From the NCBI RefSeq assembly GCF_029392075.1, contig NZ_CP113929.1, positions 1,054,001 to 1,118,000 of the forward strand: a stretch of 64,000 nt of DNA. The letters run 5' to 3'. Origin of the DNA: Bifidobacterium sp. ESL0704. Lineage in GTDB: Bacteria > Actinomycetota > Actinomycetes > Actinomycetales > Bifidobacteriaceae. The notes under the pieces were generated by a model. It was not told the origin of the DNA. It made no database searches and saw only the letters and a program-made list of their open reading frames with translations. A program made the translations under genes and the position numbers. This document shows positions 1 to 8,067 of the stretch, piece after piece. How positions within the stretch are numbered: position 1 is the stretch's first letter; the number at the start of each line of letters is the position of its first letter.

Positions 1-176
1 AGTCCTTCGGCGATGCATTGGAACATATCGATGTCCTCCCGTTCCACCAGCTCGGCCGTCCGAAGTGGCATGAGCTGCACTACGACTATCCGCTCGAGAC
101 CAAGGAGGGCCCTTCCAAAGAGCTGAAAAAGCGTGTCCGCGACCAGTTCAAGGCCCACGGCTTCGAGGTCTTCTAA
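1..176 (+). CDS. pflA: Pyruvate formate-lyase activating enzyme, C-terminal end (partial)
   Basis: Only the last 57 codons are in the window, read in frame from base 3 to the TAA at 174-176. The translated tail contains LPFHQLGRPKWHEL and ends KAHGFEVF, which resembles the C-terminus of the radical-SAM enzyme that installs the glycyl radical on pyruvate formate-lyase. The catalytic CxxxCxxC cluster motif lies outside the window and cannot be checked. The assignment rests on the tail motif alone. The gene runs in the same direction as ileS but is separated from it by the T-box leader. Confidence 0.75.
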   Translation, partial: SFGDALEHIDVLPFHQLGRPKWHELHYDYPLETKEGPSKELKKRVRDQFKAHGFEVF

Positions 177-247
177 AGAGGCTGAAAGTCGTATATATTT
201 ATTGTTCATGCACCGGACAGAGCGATTTCACAATCCTCGTCCGGTGT

Positions 248-553
248 TATAGTATGCACCATAAGCGCTGATCCGTTATCGGCGGGGAGCTTTCGGAAGA
301 ACGGTTGCGTCACATGTGTGTGGCCGGCTTATTAGAACCGACGGGGTGGCCCGAAACAGCCTGTTTCAAGCGGTCGTATAACGTTGCGATCTCGGGAATC
401 AAGGTGTCGATTACATCGATGGCCTAATTGCCCGGGTGGCGATTGAATATGACAAGCGGGGTGGTACCGCGGTGTGCGGGTGTCGCGTCAATGACGCGGT
501 GAAGCTGCATCGTCCTCGCAGGACATGGCAATGAAACCTGCAAGCGAGGAGAG
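248..553 (+). promoter_or_regulatory. T-box riboswitch leader of ileS (translational type)
   Basis: The leader holds the T-box signature GGTGGTACCGCGG at 460-472, which pairs with the free CCA end of uncharged tRNA. Upstream is a stem I region (about 265-345) containing GGGAGCTTTCGGAAGAACGG, typical of actinobacterial ileS leaders. Candidate isoleucine specifier codons ATC lie at 271-273 and 278-280. A -10-like TATAGT is at 248-253. Near the gene, CCTCGCAGG (514-522) can pair with the CCTGC and GCGAGG parts of 537-549, burying the Shine-Dalgarno GAGGAG (546-551). No T-rich terminator is seen, so control is probably at translation: uncharged tRNA-Ile would free the ribosome site. Confidence 0.9.
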
Positions 554-557
554 TGCG

Positions 558-3500
558 GTGAGCGAAACCACCAATTCACATGTGTACCCCAAAGCGTCCG
601 TAGGCGAGCAGAGCGCGCACGTCGCGCCGAACCCGAGCTTCCCGAAGATGGAAGAATCGGTGCTCGACTATTGGGACAAGGATGATACCTTCAACAAATC
701 CGTCGAGCGTAACCCCAGCGGCGACCACAGTGACAACGAATTCGTCTTCTTCGACGGTCCGCCGTTCGCCAACGGCCTGCCGCACTACGGCCACCTGTTG
801 ACCGGCTACGCCAAGGACGTCATTCCGCGCTATCAGACCATGAAGGGCCGCAAGGTCAACCGCGTTTTCGGCTGGGATACCCACGGTCTGCCGGCCGAAC
901 TCGAAGCGCAGAAGGAGCTCGGCATCGAATCGGTCGACCAGATTGAGGAGATGGGCATCGAGAAGTTCAACGCCGCCTGCCGCACCTCCGTCCTCAAATA
1001 CACCAACGAGTGGAAGGACTACGTCCACCGCCAGGCCCGCTGGGTCGATTTCGAGCACGGCTACAAGACCCTGAATACCACCTACATGGAGTCGGTGATG
1101 TGGGCCTTCAAGACGCTCTACGACAAGGGTCTGGCCTACAAGGGCTATCGCGTGTTGCCGTACTGCCCGAAGGACCGCACCCCGCTTTCCGCACACGAGC
1201 TGCGCATGGACGCCGACGTCTATCAGGACCGTCAGGACACCACCGTCTCCGTCGCCGTCAAGATGCGCGATGAGGATGACGCTTACGCCGTTTTCTGGAC
1301 CACGACGCCCTGGACCACGCCCACCAACTTCCTGATCGTTGTGGGCAACGACATCGATTACGTCGAGGTGAAGCCCACCGAGGGCAAATTCGCCGGCAAG
1401 AAGTTCTACCTGGGCAAGCCGTTGCTGGGTTCGTACGCCAAGGAACTCGGCGAGAACTACGAGGTCGTTCGTGAGCTGAAAGGCAAAGAACTGGTCGGCC
1501 GCCGCTACTGGCCGGTCTTCCCGTACTTCGCAGGTGACGAGGCCGAGTCCGAGGGCCATGTCCCCGGCCCGAACGCCTACCAGATCCTCGCCGCCGACTA
1601 CGTCGACACCGTCGAGGGCACCGGCCTGGTCCATCAGGCACCTTATGGCGAAGACGATATGAACACGCTGAACGCCGCCGGTGTCAACTCCATCGACGTG
1701 CTCGATGCCAGCTGCACCTTTACCTCAGCCTGCCCTGATTATGAGGGCATGTACGTCTTCGACGCCAACCTGCCGATCCTGCGCAACCTGCGCGCCGGCG
1801 ACGGCCCGTTGGCACGCGTTCCCGAGGAACACCGCGCCCTGCTCTTCCAGGAGAAGAGCTACGTGCACTCCTACCCGCACTGCTGGCGCTGCGGCACCCC
1901 GCTGATCTACAAGCCGGTCTCCTCCTGGTTCGTCTCCGTGACCAAGGTCAAGGACCGTCTGCTGGAAAACAACCAGAAGATCAACTGGATTCCCGAGAAC
2001 GTCAAGGACGGCCAGTTCGGCAAGTGGCTGCAGAACGCCCGAGACTGGTCGATTTCCCGCAACCGCTTCTGGGGTTCGCCGATCCCGGTGTGGGTCTCCG
2101 ACGATCCGAAATACCCGCGCGTCGACGTCTATGGCTCGCTTGAGCAACTCAAGGCCGATTTCGGCGACTACCCGCGTGACGGCGAGGGCAACGTCAACAT
2201 GCACCGGCCCTACATCGACAACCTCACGCGCGTCAACCCCGACGATCCGACCGGCAAGTCGCATATGCACCGCATCTCCGACGTGCTCGACTGCTGGTTC
2301 GAGTCCGGCTCGATGCCCTTCGCGCAGTTCCATTACCCCTTCGAGAACAAGGAGTACTTCGAGCAGCATTTTCCGGCCGACTATGTGGTCGAATACATTG
2401 GCCAGACCCGTGGCTGGTTCTACGTCTTGCACGTCATGGCCACGGCCTTGTTTGATAAGCCCGCCTTCAAGAACGTCATCTGCCACGGCATCGTGCTCGG
2501 CGACGACGGCCAGAAGATGAGCAAGCACCTGCGCAATTACCCGGACGTCAACGGCGTGTTCAACGACTACGGCTCCGACGCGATGCGCTGGTTCCTCATG
2601 TCCTCGCCGATCCTGCGAGGCGGCAACCTCATCGTCACCGCCGACGGCATCCGCGACACGGTGCGTCAGGTGCTGCTGCCGGTGTGGAGCTCGTACTACT
2701 TCTTCACGCTCTACGCCAACGCTGCCAACGGCGGCAAAGGCTACAACGCTCGTGCGCTGCGTGCCGACGAGGTGGCCGCTCTGCCGAACATGGATCGTTA
2801 TCTGCTGGCCCGCACTCGTCGTCTGGTGGTCTCGGTGGAGCACGCGCTCGACACCTTCGCCATCTCCGAGGCGTGCGCCACGGTGCAGGACTTCATCGAC
2901 ATGCTCACCAACTGGTACATCCGCAACAACCGCGAACGTTTCTGGAACGAGGACGAGAGCGCCTTCAACACGCTCTACACCGTGCTCGAAGTGCTGATGC
3001 GCGTCATGGCGCCGCTCGCCCCGATGGAGTCCGAGTCGATCTGGCGTGGCCTGACCGGTGGGGAATCGGTGCATCTGACGCAATGGCCGTTCGTCACGCT
3101 CGCCGACGAGCAGTCCCACGATGTCGGTGCGAACGCCGAATCGACAAGCGAACTCAACCAAGGCAAGGAAACCGAGCTGGGACGTGTCCTGGTCGATGAG
3201 CCGGCGTTGGTTTCGGCCATGGAACAGGTGCGCGAGGTCGTTTCCGGCACGCTTTCGTTGCGTAAGTCCTGCCAGATTCGCGTGCGCCAGCCGCTTGCCA
3301 AGCTCACCGTTCTGGTGGACGATCCCGATGCCGTCGCCGCCTACGACGATATCCTCAAGACCGAGCTCAACGTCAAGGACGTGGAATTCTCCACCATCGC
3401 AGACGCCGGCAAACACGGCTTGAAGATCGTGCACGACCTGAAGGTCAACGCCCGCAAGGCCGGCCCGAGACTGGGCAAGCAGGTGCAGTTCGCCATCAAG

Positions 3501-3938
3501 GCATCCAAGTCCGGGGCCTGGCATGTCGACGAAACGGGTGCGCCTGTGGTCGAAACGCCGAATGGTGATCTGAAACTCGAGGAAGGCGAATACACACTGA
3601 TCAACCAGGTCGATGAAATCGGTGCGGCTGACCGGGCCAACGACGTTTCCGCGGTGCTTGACGGCGGCGGTTTCGTCATTCTCGACACCGCGTTGAGCGA
3701 TGACCTCATCGCCGAAGGCTACGCGCGTGACGTCATCCGTGCCGTGCAGGACGCCCGTAAGGAAGCCGATCTCGACATTGCCGATCGCATCAGTCTGAAG
3801 CTTGATGTGCCGGCGGCCGATGCGCCGAAGGCCGAGCAGTTCCGTGAGCTGATTGCTCACGAAACGTTGGCCACGACCCTCGACATCAACGCCGACGCGT
3901 CCGCCGACGAGCTGAAGGTCACCGTAGCTAAGGAGTAA
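558..3938 (+). CDS. ileS: Isoleucyl-tRNA synthetase
   Basis: This cytoplasmic class I aminoacyl-tRNA synthetase charges tRNA-Ile. The HIGH-type motif appears as HYGH in PPFANGLPHYGHLLTGY, and the KMSKS-type motif as KMSKHLRNYP. A WCWRCGTPL-like cysteine pair and a long anticodon-binding C-terminal half fit the eukaryote-like IleS found in actinobacteria, at about 1,126 residues. I chose GTG at 558, which begins SETTNSHVYP, because AGGAG at 547-551 stands 6 nt upstream and the T-box hairpin covers exactly this site. An ATG at 525 in the same frame would place the start inside the sequestering hairpin and has no good ribosome site. Expression is controlled by the T-box leader. Confidence 0.95.
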   Translation: MSETTNSHVYPKASVGEQSAHVAPNPSFPKMEESVLDYWDKDDTFNKSVERNPSGDHSDNEFVFFDGPPFANGLPHYGHLLTGYAKDVIPRYQTMKGRKVNRVFGWDTHGLPAELEAQKELGIESVDQIEEMGIEKFNAACRTSVLKYTNEWKDYVHRQARWVDFEHGYKTLNTTYMESVMWAFKTLYDKGLAYKGYRVLPYCPKDRTPLSAHELRMDADVYQDRQDTTVSVAVKMRDEDDAYAVFWTTTPWTTPTNFLIVVGNDIDYVEVKPTEGKFAGKKFYLGKPLLGSYAKELGENYEVVRELKGKELVGRRYWPVFPYFAGDEAESEGHVPGPNAYQILAADYVDTVEGTGLVHQAPYGEDDMNTLNAAGVNSIDVLDASCTFTSACPDYEGMYVFDANLPILRNLRAGDGPLARVPEEHRALLFQEKSYVHSYPHCWRCGTPLIYKPVSSWFVSVTKVKDRLLENNQKINWIPENVKDGQFGKWLQNARDWSISRNRFWGSPIPVWVSDDPKYPRVDVYGSLEQLKADFGDYPRDGEGNVNMHRPYIDNLTRVNPDDPTGKSHMHRISDVLDCWFESGSMPFAQFHYPFENKEYFEQHFPADYVVEYIGQTRGWFYVLHVMATALFDKPAFKNVICHGIVLGDDGQKMSKHLRNYPDVNGVFNDYGSDAMRWFLMSSPILRGGNLIVTADGIRDTVRQVLLPVWSSYYFFTLYANAANGGKGYNARALRADEVAALPNMDRYLLARTRRLVVSVEHALDTFAISEACATVQDFIDMLTNWYIRNNRERFWNEDESAFNTLYTVLEVLMRVMAPLAPMESESIWRGLTGGESVHLTQWPFVTLADEQSHDVGANAESTSELNQGKETELGRVLVDEPALVSAMEQVREVVSGTLSLRKSCQIRVRQPLAKLTVLVDDPDAVAAYDDILKTELNVKDVEFSTIADAGKHGLKIVHDLKVNARKAGPRLGKQVQFAIKASKSGAWHVDETGAPVVETPNGDLKLEEGEYTLINQVDEIGAADRANDVSAVLDGGGFVILDTALSDDLIAEGYARDVIRAVQDARKEADLDIADRISLKLDVPAADAPKAEQFRELIAHETLATTLDINADASADELKVTVAKE

Positions 3939-3997
3939 TGCTCACGGCCGCCGTCGCCGCCAATCCGTAAAGGGCAGCGAACCATAAAACATGAGAC

Positions 3998-4041
3998 GGG
4001 TCACGGACCGACCGGCAATCGTATCGGTCGGTCCGTGACCC
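3998..4041. terminator. Bidirectional hairpin between ileS and the DsbA-like gene
   Basis: A perfect 17-bp stem (3998-4014 with 4025-4041) closes a 10-nt loop between two convergent genes. There is no long T-run on either side, so it is a strong hairpin but not a textbook intrinsic terminator. Confidence 0.7.
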
Positions 4042-4107
4042 ATCTTTGATAGCGCCGGTTTTCCGGCCTTTCCGCTTGCCTGAATTGTTCATCCGGCAAG
4101 GACGGTT

Positions 4108-5085
4108 TCATTGCGAGTCTTGCTCTGCAGTGTCAGCGCCGCTTGACGGCAACACGCTTGCAATTCCGGCATCCAATGGGTTCAGTCCCAGATTGGCCAT
4201 GAACCGCTGGATGATTTTACCGTCGTTGTCGGAGGTATTGAGCTTCGATATGGTGCCGTTGATGCGAATTGTCGGCGGGAAGAACCCCTTCGAGCCGTGC
4301 ATGTTGGTGAACAGCTCTTTCCGCTTTGAGTCATAGACCGTCACCTTGTTGATGAACGACGAGTACGGCGCCTTGACCGCGGCTTCGGCCACAGTACGGC
4401 TCACCCCGGCTTTTTCTGCCTGTGCGGCGATCTGTGCGTCGCTGACTTCCTTATAGTGAATGGCATCGGGCTGGAAGCCTTTTTCGAACAACGCGCCCAC
4501 GAATGCCGTTACATGTTCCGGATCGTGTTCGGACACATATGCCACCGCGTTGGCTGCCCTGGTGGCGTATCGGTTTGTGGAAGGAGTGTCGTACAAGTTG
4601 ACGATATGGAATTCAAGATTCACCTGCTGGGCGTCCTGCAGTTTTTTGAGGGTCGGGGTAAGCGCGCGGGTCAGGTCGCCGCAGTAGGGGCAGAGGAAGT
4701 CCTCATAGATCTCCACGGTCGGTGCGTCAGGATTGCGATCGGTTTGTCGGTATGCAGGCAAACCACCCTCCTCGGTGGAGTTGGCCGGCTTGTTTTTGAC
4801 CCTTTGCAGTTCGTCGTATGCCTGGGCCTGCGTTTCGGGAAGTTCTTGATTCGACTTCCTGCCCTGATTGATGCCGATGGAAAAACCGATGACCAGAATC
4901 AGCGCCATGACGATGATCATCGTAATGGCACCGACAATCAACTGGTTGCGACTGAGGCCACCGCCCCCGCGTTTCATCTGGGGGACGTCTGCATCAGGGC
5001 TTTCCGGGGGAGTGGATGTCAGAAGAGGCGGATTCTTCCGTCTTCTCGGAGTGTGTGATCGGGAATGTTTGCCGATTCTATCCAT
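4108..5085 (-). CDS. Membrane-anchored DsbA-like thioredoxin-fold protein (CPYC)
   Basis: This 325-residue protein has a basic, proline-rich cytoplasmic head, one membrane segment at about residues 49-71, and an extracytoplasmic thioredoxin-like domain. The redox motif is CPYC at residues 132-135 in YEDFLCPYCGD, followed by the helical insert typical of DsbA and by a cis-Pro-like FFPPTIRING stretch. It probably forms or shuffles disulfides in exported proteins. Its partner could be a VKOR- or DsbB-like membrane protein, but none is in the window. It is a paralogue of the gene at 5847-6935 and of the fragment at 5378-5554. The start is uncertain: a downstream ATG before KRGGGG is possible, though the longer form keeps the basic head. 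Confidence 0.8.
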   Translation of the reverse strand: MDRIGKHSRSHTPRRRKNPPLLTSTPPESPDADVPQMKRGGGGLSRNQLIVGAITMIIVMALILVIGFSIGINQGRKSNQELPETQAQAYDELQRVKNKPANSTEEGGLPAYRQTDRNPDAPTVEIYEDFLCPYCGDLTRALTPTLKKLQDAQQVNLEFHIVNLYDTPSTNRYATRAANAVAYVSEHDPEHVTAFVGALFEKGFQPDAIHYKEVSDAQIAAQAEKAGVSRTVAEAAVKAPYSSFINKVTVYDSKRKELFTNMHGSKGFFPPTIRINGTISKLNTSDNDGKIIQRFMANLGLNPLDAGIASVLPSSGADTAEQDSQ

Positions 5086-5377
5086 TTCCTGATCACCCTT
5101 TCCCTCTGCGCGTCTTTCCGGAAGTTATCGAATTGTCAATTACGTCACTATTTTTTAGATTTTATCCCTTTGTTGAGATAATCGGGCGTTCGCTTTGAAT
5201 AAAACCGTTGACGATTCACGTATGTATGGCGTTCGACGAGCGTATAGCAGAATCGACAATAATGGGGGATTGCCGTTGGCAAGGTCGCATTCATATGTGC
5301 TTTTCATCTCCCAAAAGGCACAAGCATCCGTGACACCGGTGCAAGTGGGAGACCAGCGCTTCGGCGCCGTGAATGTG

Positions 5378-5554
5378 TCAGACTCTTTTCGGTTCTTTGG
5401 CTGCACCGATTGCCGGCAGGATCGCGGGGTTGCCGACGTCGCGGGATTTGATGCCGATGCTGTGTTCGAACTGAGCGACGAGGTCGTCGTAATTAGTGCC
5501 TTTCAACGACCATATGCAACGGTTGACGCGAATCAGCGGGGTGCCGAAGGTACC
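5378..5554 (-). pseudogene. C-terminal remnant of a third DsbA-like gene
   Basis: Reading the minus strand from 5554 to the TGA at 5378-5380 gives 58 codons starting GTFGTPLIRVNRCIW and ending GNPAILPAIGAAKEPKRV. This lines up with the C-terminus of the neighbouring DsbA-like protein (STPTICINGTMW ... GNAKIMPSIGPDGQ), including the cis-Pro loop. No CxxC domain or start codon can be joined to it: the frame meets a stop a few codons upstream of 5554. The most likely reading is a duplicated gene whose 5' part was lost. A sequencing frameshift cannot restore a full domain because too little DNA remains before 5847. Confidence 0.6.
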
Positions 5555-5846
5555 GCCTCGGCTTCGCGCCTCTGCCGGGCCGCAGCTACATGTGTTGTGT
5601 GCTTGGATGCAGCATGTCCATTACCGTGTTTTCGTGGCATCTTGCCTTGCCTCCTGTGTCGCTTCGTTGCGGTTTTATTCACTGCAGAGTGTAGTGGACG
5701 AAACCTTGTCCCGGACAAAATTATACAAGCAGAGGCAAAATTCTCACCGTCAGGATTGCTTTCCTGATCAGGCATGTTCTATGAGGATGAAGCCGGTAAA
5801 CGAATATGGAATGACGCTCGTGCAATATGTTGTCGCCGCGGATTGC
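5555..5846. other. Gene-poor interval beside the DsbA-like remnant
   Basis: About 290 bp with no gene I can support. Short open frames run through on both strands but have no recognisable motif or ribosome site, and it probably holds unrecognisable remains of the decayed paralogue. Confidence 0.4.
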
Positions 5847-6935
5847 CTAAGACAAATACTTCTGCTGTATCGGCAACGCCTGCCCATCCGGTCCTATCGA
5901 AGGCATGATCTTGGCGTTGCCTACCTGTTGGCGATGAAGGCCCAATGAGTGAATAAGGGTGGGCTCGATATCCTGCAGGACGTGGAGTCGCCGATAGTGC
6001 CACATCGTTCCGTTGATGCAGATGGTGGGGGTGGAGAAACGGAACTCTTCCTGCATGTGGACATAGAGCTCCTTGCGTCTGATGGTGTATTTGGTCGCCG
6101 TGTCGACGTAGTCCGAATAGGTGCCTTTGACCGCTTGCCGGGCGACCGTTTTGCTGACCCCCGCCTTGAGCGCCTGCCTAACGATCTCTTTGTTGCTGAC
6201 CTTGCGATTGTTGCCTTTGTTCGGTTGATAGTCTTTGTCGAAAAGTCTGGTGGAGAAATCAAGCGCCTTGTCGGGTTCATGCGAGGATACATATGCAAAG
6301 GCGCTGGCGGCGCGGGTCGAATATTTGTTTCGGCTGTATGAATCAAGGAAATTGACGGGGTGGATGTAAAGATTGACCTGCTTGGCCTTCTGCATGAGCT
6401 TGAGCGGCTTGGAGATTCTGTGCTCTATGTTCGCGCAGCCGGGGCAGAAGAAATCGACATAAAGGTCGAGGTCCGGGGCCTTCGGGTTGTAGTCGCTGGC
6501 CTTGAACGTGGGCAGACCACCTTGCTCGGTCATGCCTATGGGCTTTTGCGCAAGGCTTTGCAATTGTTGGTAATCGCGTTTTTCCCCATGCTTGTGGTCC
6601 CAATAGCCGTATGTTCCGGCCACGATGATGATGACGGCCAGCACTGCGGCGATGATGGTCCCTACAAGGAATATCCCGCGTCCTTGATGGCTTTGACGGG
6701 CGTCAACTGTTGCCGCCTCGGTGAGAGACCGGGTTTCGGCGTTGCCGTCGAAAGGATACGCAACGTTTTGTGCGATGTCTGTTTCGCTTGGGGATTGGTC
6801 GCTGGTATCGGATGTGTTCTTTGCTGTTTGCGGAGAGTCATCGCTTTTTGACGTTTTTGCCGTTTGAGATTTGTCGGGCGTTTGGGGCGGTATCGATTGA
6901 CTGCTGTCGTCATTCTGATCGTTTCCCACTGCCAT
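5847..6935 (-). CDS. Membrane-anchored DsbA-like thioredoxin-fold protein (CPGC)
   Basis: This 362-residue protein is the second intact paralogue. It has a Ser/Thr/Asp/Gln-rich N-terminal region of about 80 residues, one membrane segment at about 88-111, and an outer thioredoxin-like domain. The active-site pair is CPGC at residues 164-167 in YVDFFCPGCAN, where the sister protein has CPYC. The change between the cysteines is expected to alter redox potential. The cis-Pro loop reads FSTPTICING. The two genes share orientation and are separated by the decayed copy, which points to tandem duplication. Substrates are unknown. Confidence 0.78.
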   Translation of the reverse strand: MAVGNDQNDDSSQSIPPQTPDKSQTAKTSKSDDSPQTAKNTSDTSDQSPSETDIAQNVAYPFDGNAETRSLTEAATVDARQSHQGRGIFLVGTIIAAVLAVIIIVAGTYGYWDHKHGEKRDYQQLQSLAQKPIGMTEQGGLPTFKASDYNPKAPDLDLYVDFFCPGCANIEHRISKPLKLMQKAKQVNLYIHPVNFLDSYSRNKYSTRAASAFAYVSSHEPDKALDFSTRLFDKDYQPNKGNNRKVSNKEIVRQALKAGVSKTVARQAVKGTYSDYVDTATKYTIRRKELYVHMQEEFRFSTPTICINGTMWHYRRLHVLQDIEPTLIHSLGLHRQQVGNAKIMPSIGPDGQALPIQQKYLS

Positions 6936-7333
6936 GGCGTTTCTTTCTCTGTTGTGTCATCTCATCGTGATGAGAATCTTATTCGTCCCTTTTGCTATTC
7001 TACTAGTTTTCTCGCTTAAACGCCAATGGCACTACAGAATAAGCCAATATTTGAAAGTTGAAGTTTCGACATACCTCGACATGCAGTGAGCGTCGAATGT
7101 CGACGTGTATTGCGGTGAAAACTACATATCATTTAACGTTCTGCTCTAGGGCATAGGAATGTATTTTGCATAGGTCTGATGTCAAGCAGGACAGATAGCT
7201 GTTTTCTCATTTAAACATTTCATGGTCAAAAAAATCTTGATTGTTTAACGATTCAAACAAGAATATTTTGTTTTTCTTTATGCGGTTGGTACTCTTCGAA
7301 ATACATAGAGAATTGAGATTACAGTGAGGTGAT
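6936..7333. other. AT-rich intergenic region at the edge of the defence island
   Basis: About 400 bp without a supportable gene. Base composition drops from GC-rich to AT-rich here. A weak promoter for the toxin-antitoxin genes may be TTGTTT near 7269 with TACTCT near 7291, 16 nt apart. I see no repeats, tRNA or integrase remnant. Confidence 0.4.
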
Positions 7334-7684
7334 TTGTTTGGGCATATGGAATGTCAAATATTTAGAAGAAGTGAAAAAGACATCAAAAACCTGGGGGAGC
7401 CTCGAACCAGTCACGTTCATAAAGCGATTCATCGCATCTCGGTCAACCTTTGGCCTTTTACCGAAGACGGATATGGCAAACTTCTTGGCAACAAAGGTGG
7501 TAATAACTTGACCGGATTGCTGAAAGCTACATTAAAACACAACGATATAAGAATCGTCTACTCTCTTGAAAGAACCCAGGAATCGATGACGATAATCATT
7601 GTAGGAATTCGAGATGACCAGACCATTTATCAAGAAGCAGCAAGGAGATTGGAAAAAGTACTTAATATTAGTATACTTATATGA
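7334..7684 (+). CDS. RelE/ParE-family toxin
   Basis: A protein of about 115 residues with the RelE/ParE fold signature: an early KDIKNLG helix, then GLLKATLKHNDIRIVYSLE and a TIIIVGIRDDQTIYQEAARR ending, as in plasmid-type toxins that either cleave mRNA on the ribosome or poison gyrase. Sequence alone does not say which. The start is unsure: TTG at 7334 is close behind GAGGTG (7325-7330), and ATG at 7346 is the alternative. The toxin precedes its antitoxin, the reverse of the usual order. An AT-rich stretch with two TATAAT-like boxes (7682-7705) could give the antitoxin its own promoter. Confidence 0.75.
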   Translation: MFGHMECQIFRRSEKDIKNLGEPRTSHVHKAIHRISVNLWPFTEDGYGKLLGNKGGNNLTGLLKATLKHNDIRIVYSLERTQESMTIIIVGIRDDQTIYQEAARRLEKVLNISILI

Positions 7685-7717
7685 TATATAATATGGATTA
7701 TAATTTGTAAGGTTGTT

Positions 7718-8023
7718 ATGGGAAGTTCAGAGCTTTTAGATAATCTGGTCTCGGTGAGCGAATTCAACCACGGCAAGGCAAGTCAGACGTTCAAACGCGT
7801 ACGTGATGATAATCCGGTTGTGGTCCTGAAAAACAACAAGCCCACTGCCGTTATCGTCAGTCCCAATGATTATCGACGGCTGACGGAAGCCGAAGAGAAT
7901 TTTGTGCTGTATCAGGAAGCCATGGAACGGTTGAAGGATGATAGCGTCAGACGCCTGACTGAGGAGGAAGTGTTCGGCAAAGAGCCAAAACTCGACGACG
8001 GCCACGAGCCCGAGTTCGAATGA
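7718..8023 (+). CDS. Phd/YefM-family antitoxin
   Basis: This 101-residue acidic protein begins with a DNA-binding domain: SVSEFNHGKASQTFKRVRDDNPVVVLKNNKPTAVIVSPNDYRRL is the Phd/YefM pattern (split here: SVSEFNHGKASQTFKRV then PVVVLKNNKPTAVIVSP). The C-terminal part is charged and probably disordered until it binds and neutralises the toxin encoded 33 nt upstream. Antitoxins of this family normally repress their own promoter with the toxin as co-repressor. The stop codon lies 44 nt before the cas3 ATG in the same direction, so the pair and cas3 are probably on one transcript. Confidence 0.82.
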   Translation: MGSSELLDNLVSVSEFNHGKASQTFKRVRDDNPVVVLKNNKPTAVIVSPNDYRRLTEAEENFVLYQEAMERLKDDSVRRLTEEEVFGKEPKLDDGHEPEFE

Positions 8024-8067
8024 GATAATCGGTTTACTATAAGTCCGGTAAGAAAGTGGGAAATACG

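Noticed and set aside
1725-3860. Long open frame antisense to ileS (711 codons)
   Set aside because: Antisense frames of this length are common in GC-rich genes; the plus strand encodes an unmistakable IleS.
5195-5767. Open frame of 190 codons on the plus strand
   Set aside because: It is antisense to the DsbA-like remnant, has no recognisable motif, and the minus-strand homology explains the sequence better.
7305-7325. Repeat-like GAATTGAGAT upstream of the toxin gene as a second crRNA-like element
   Set aside because: Two of ten bases differ from the repeat end, no hairpin or terminator follows, and no target with TTC was found, so a CreTA-type RNA is not supported here.
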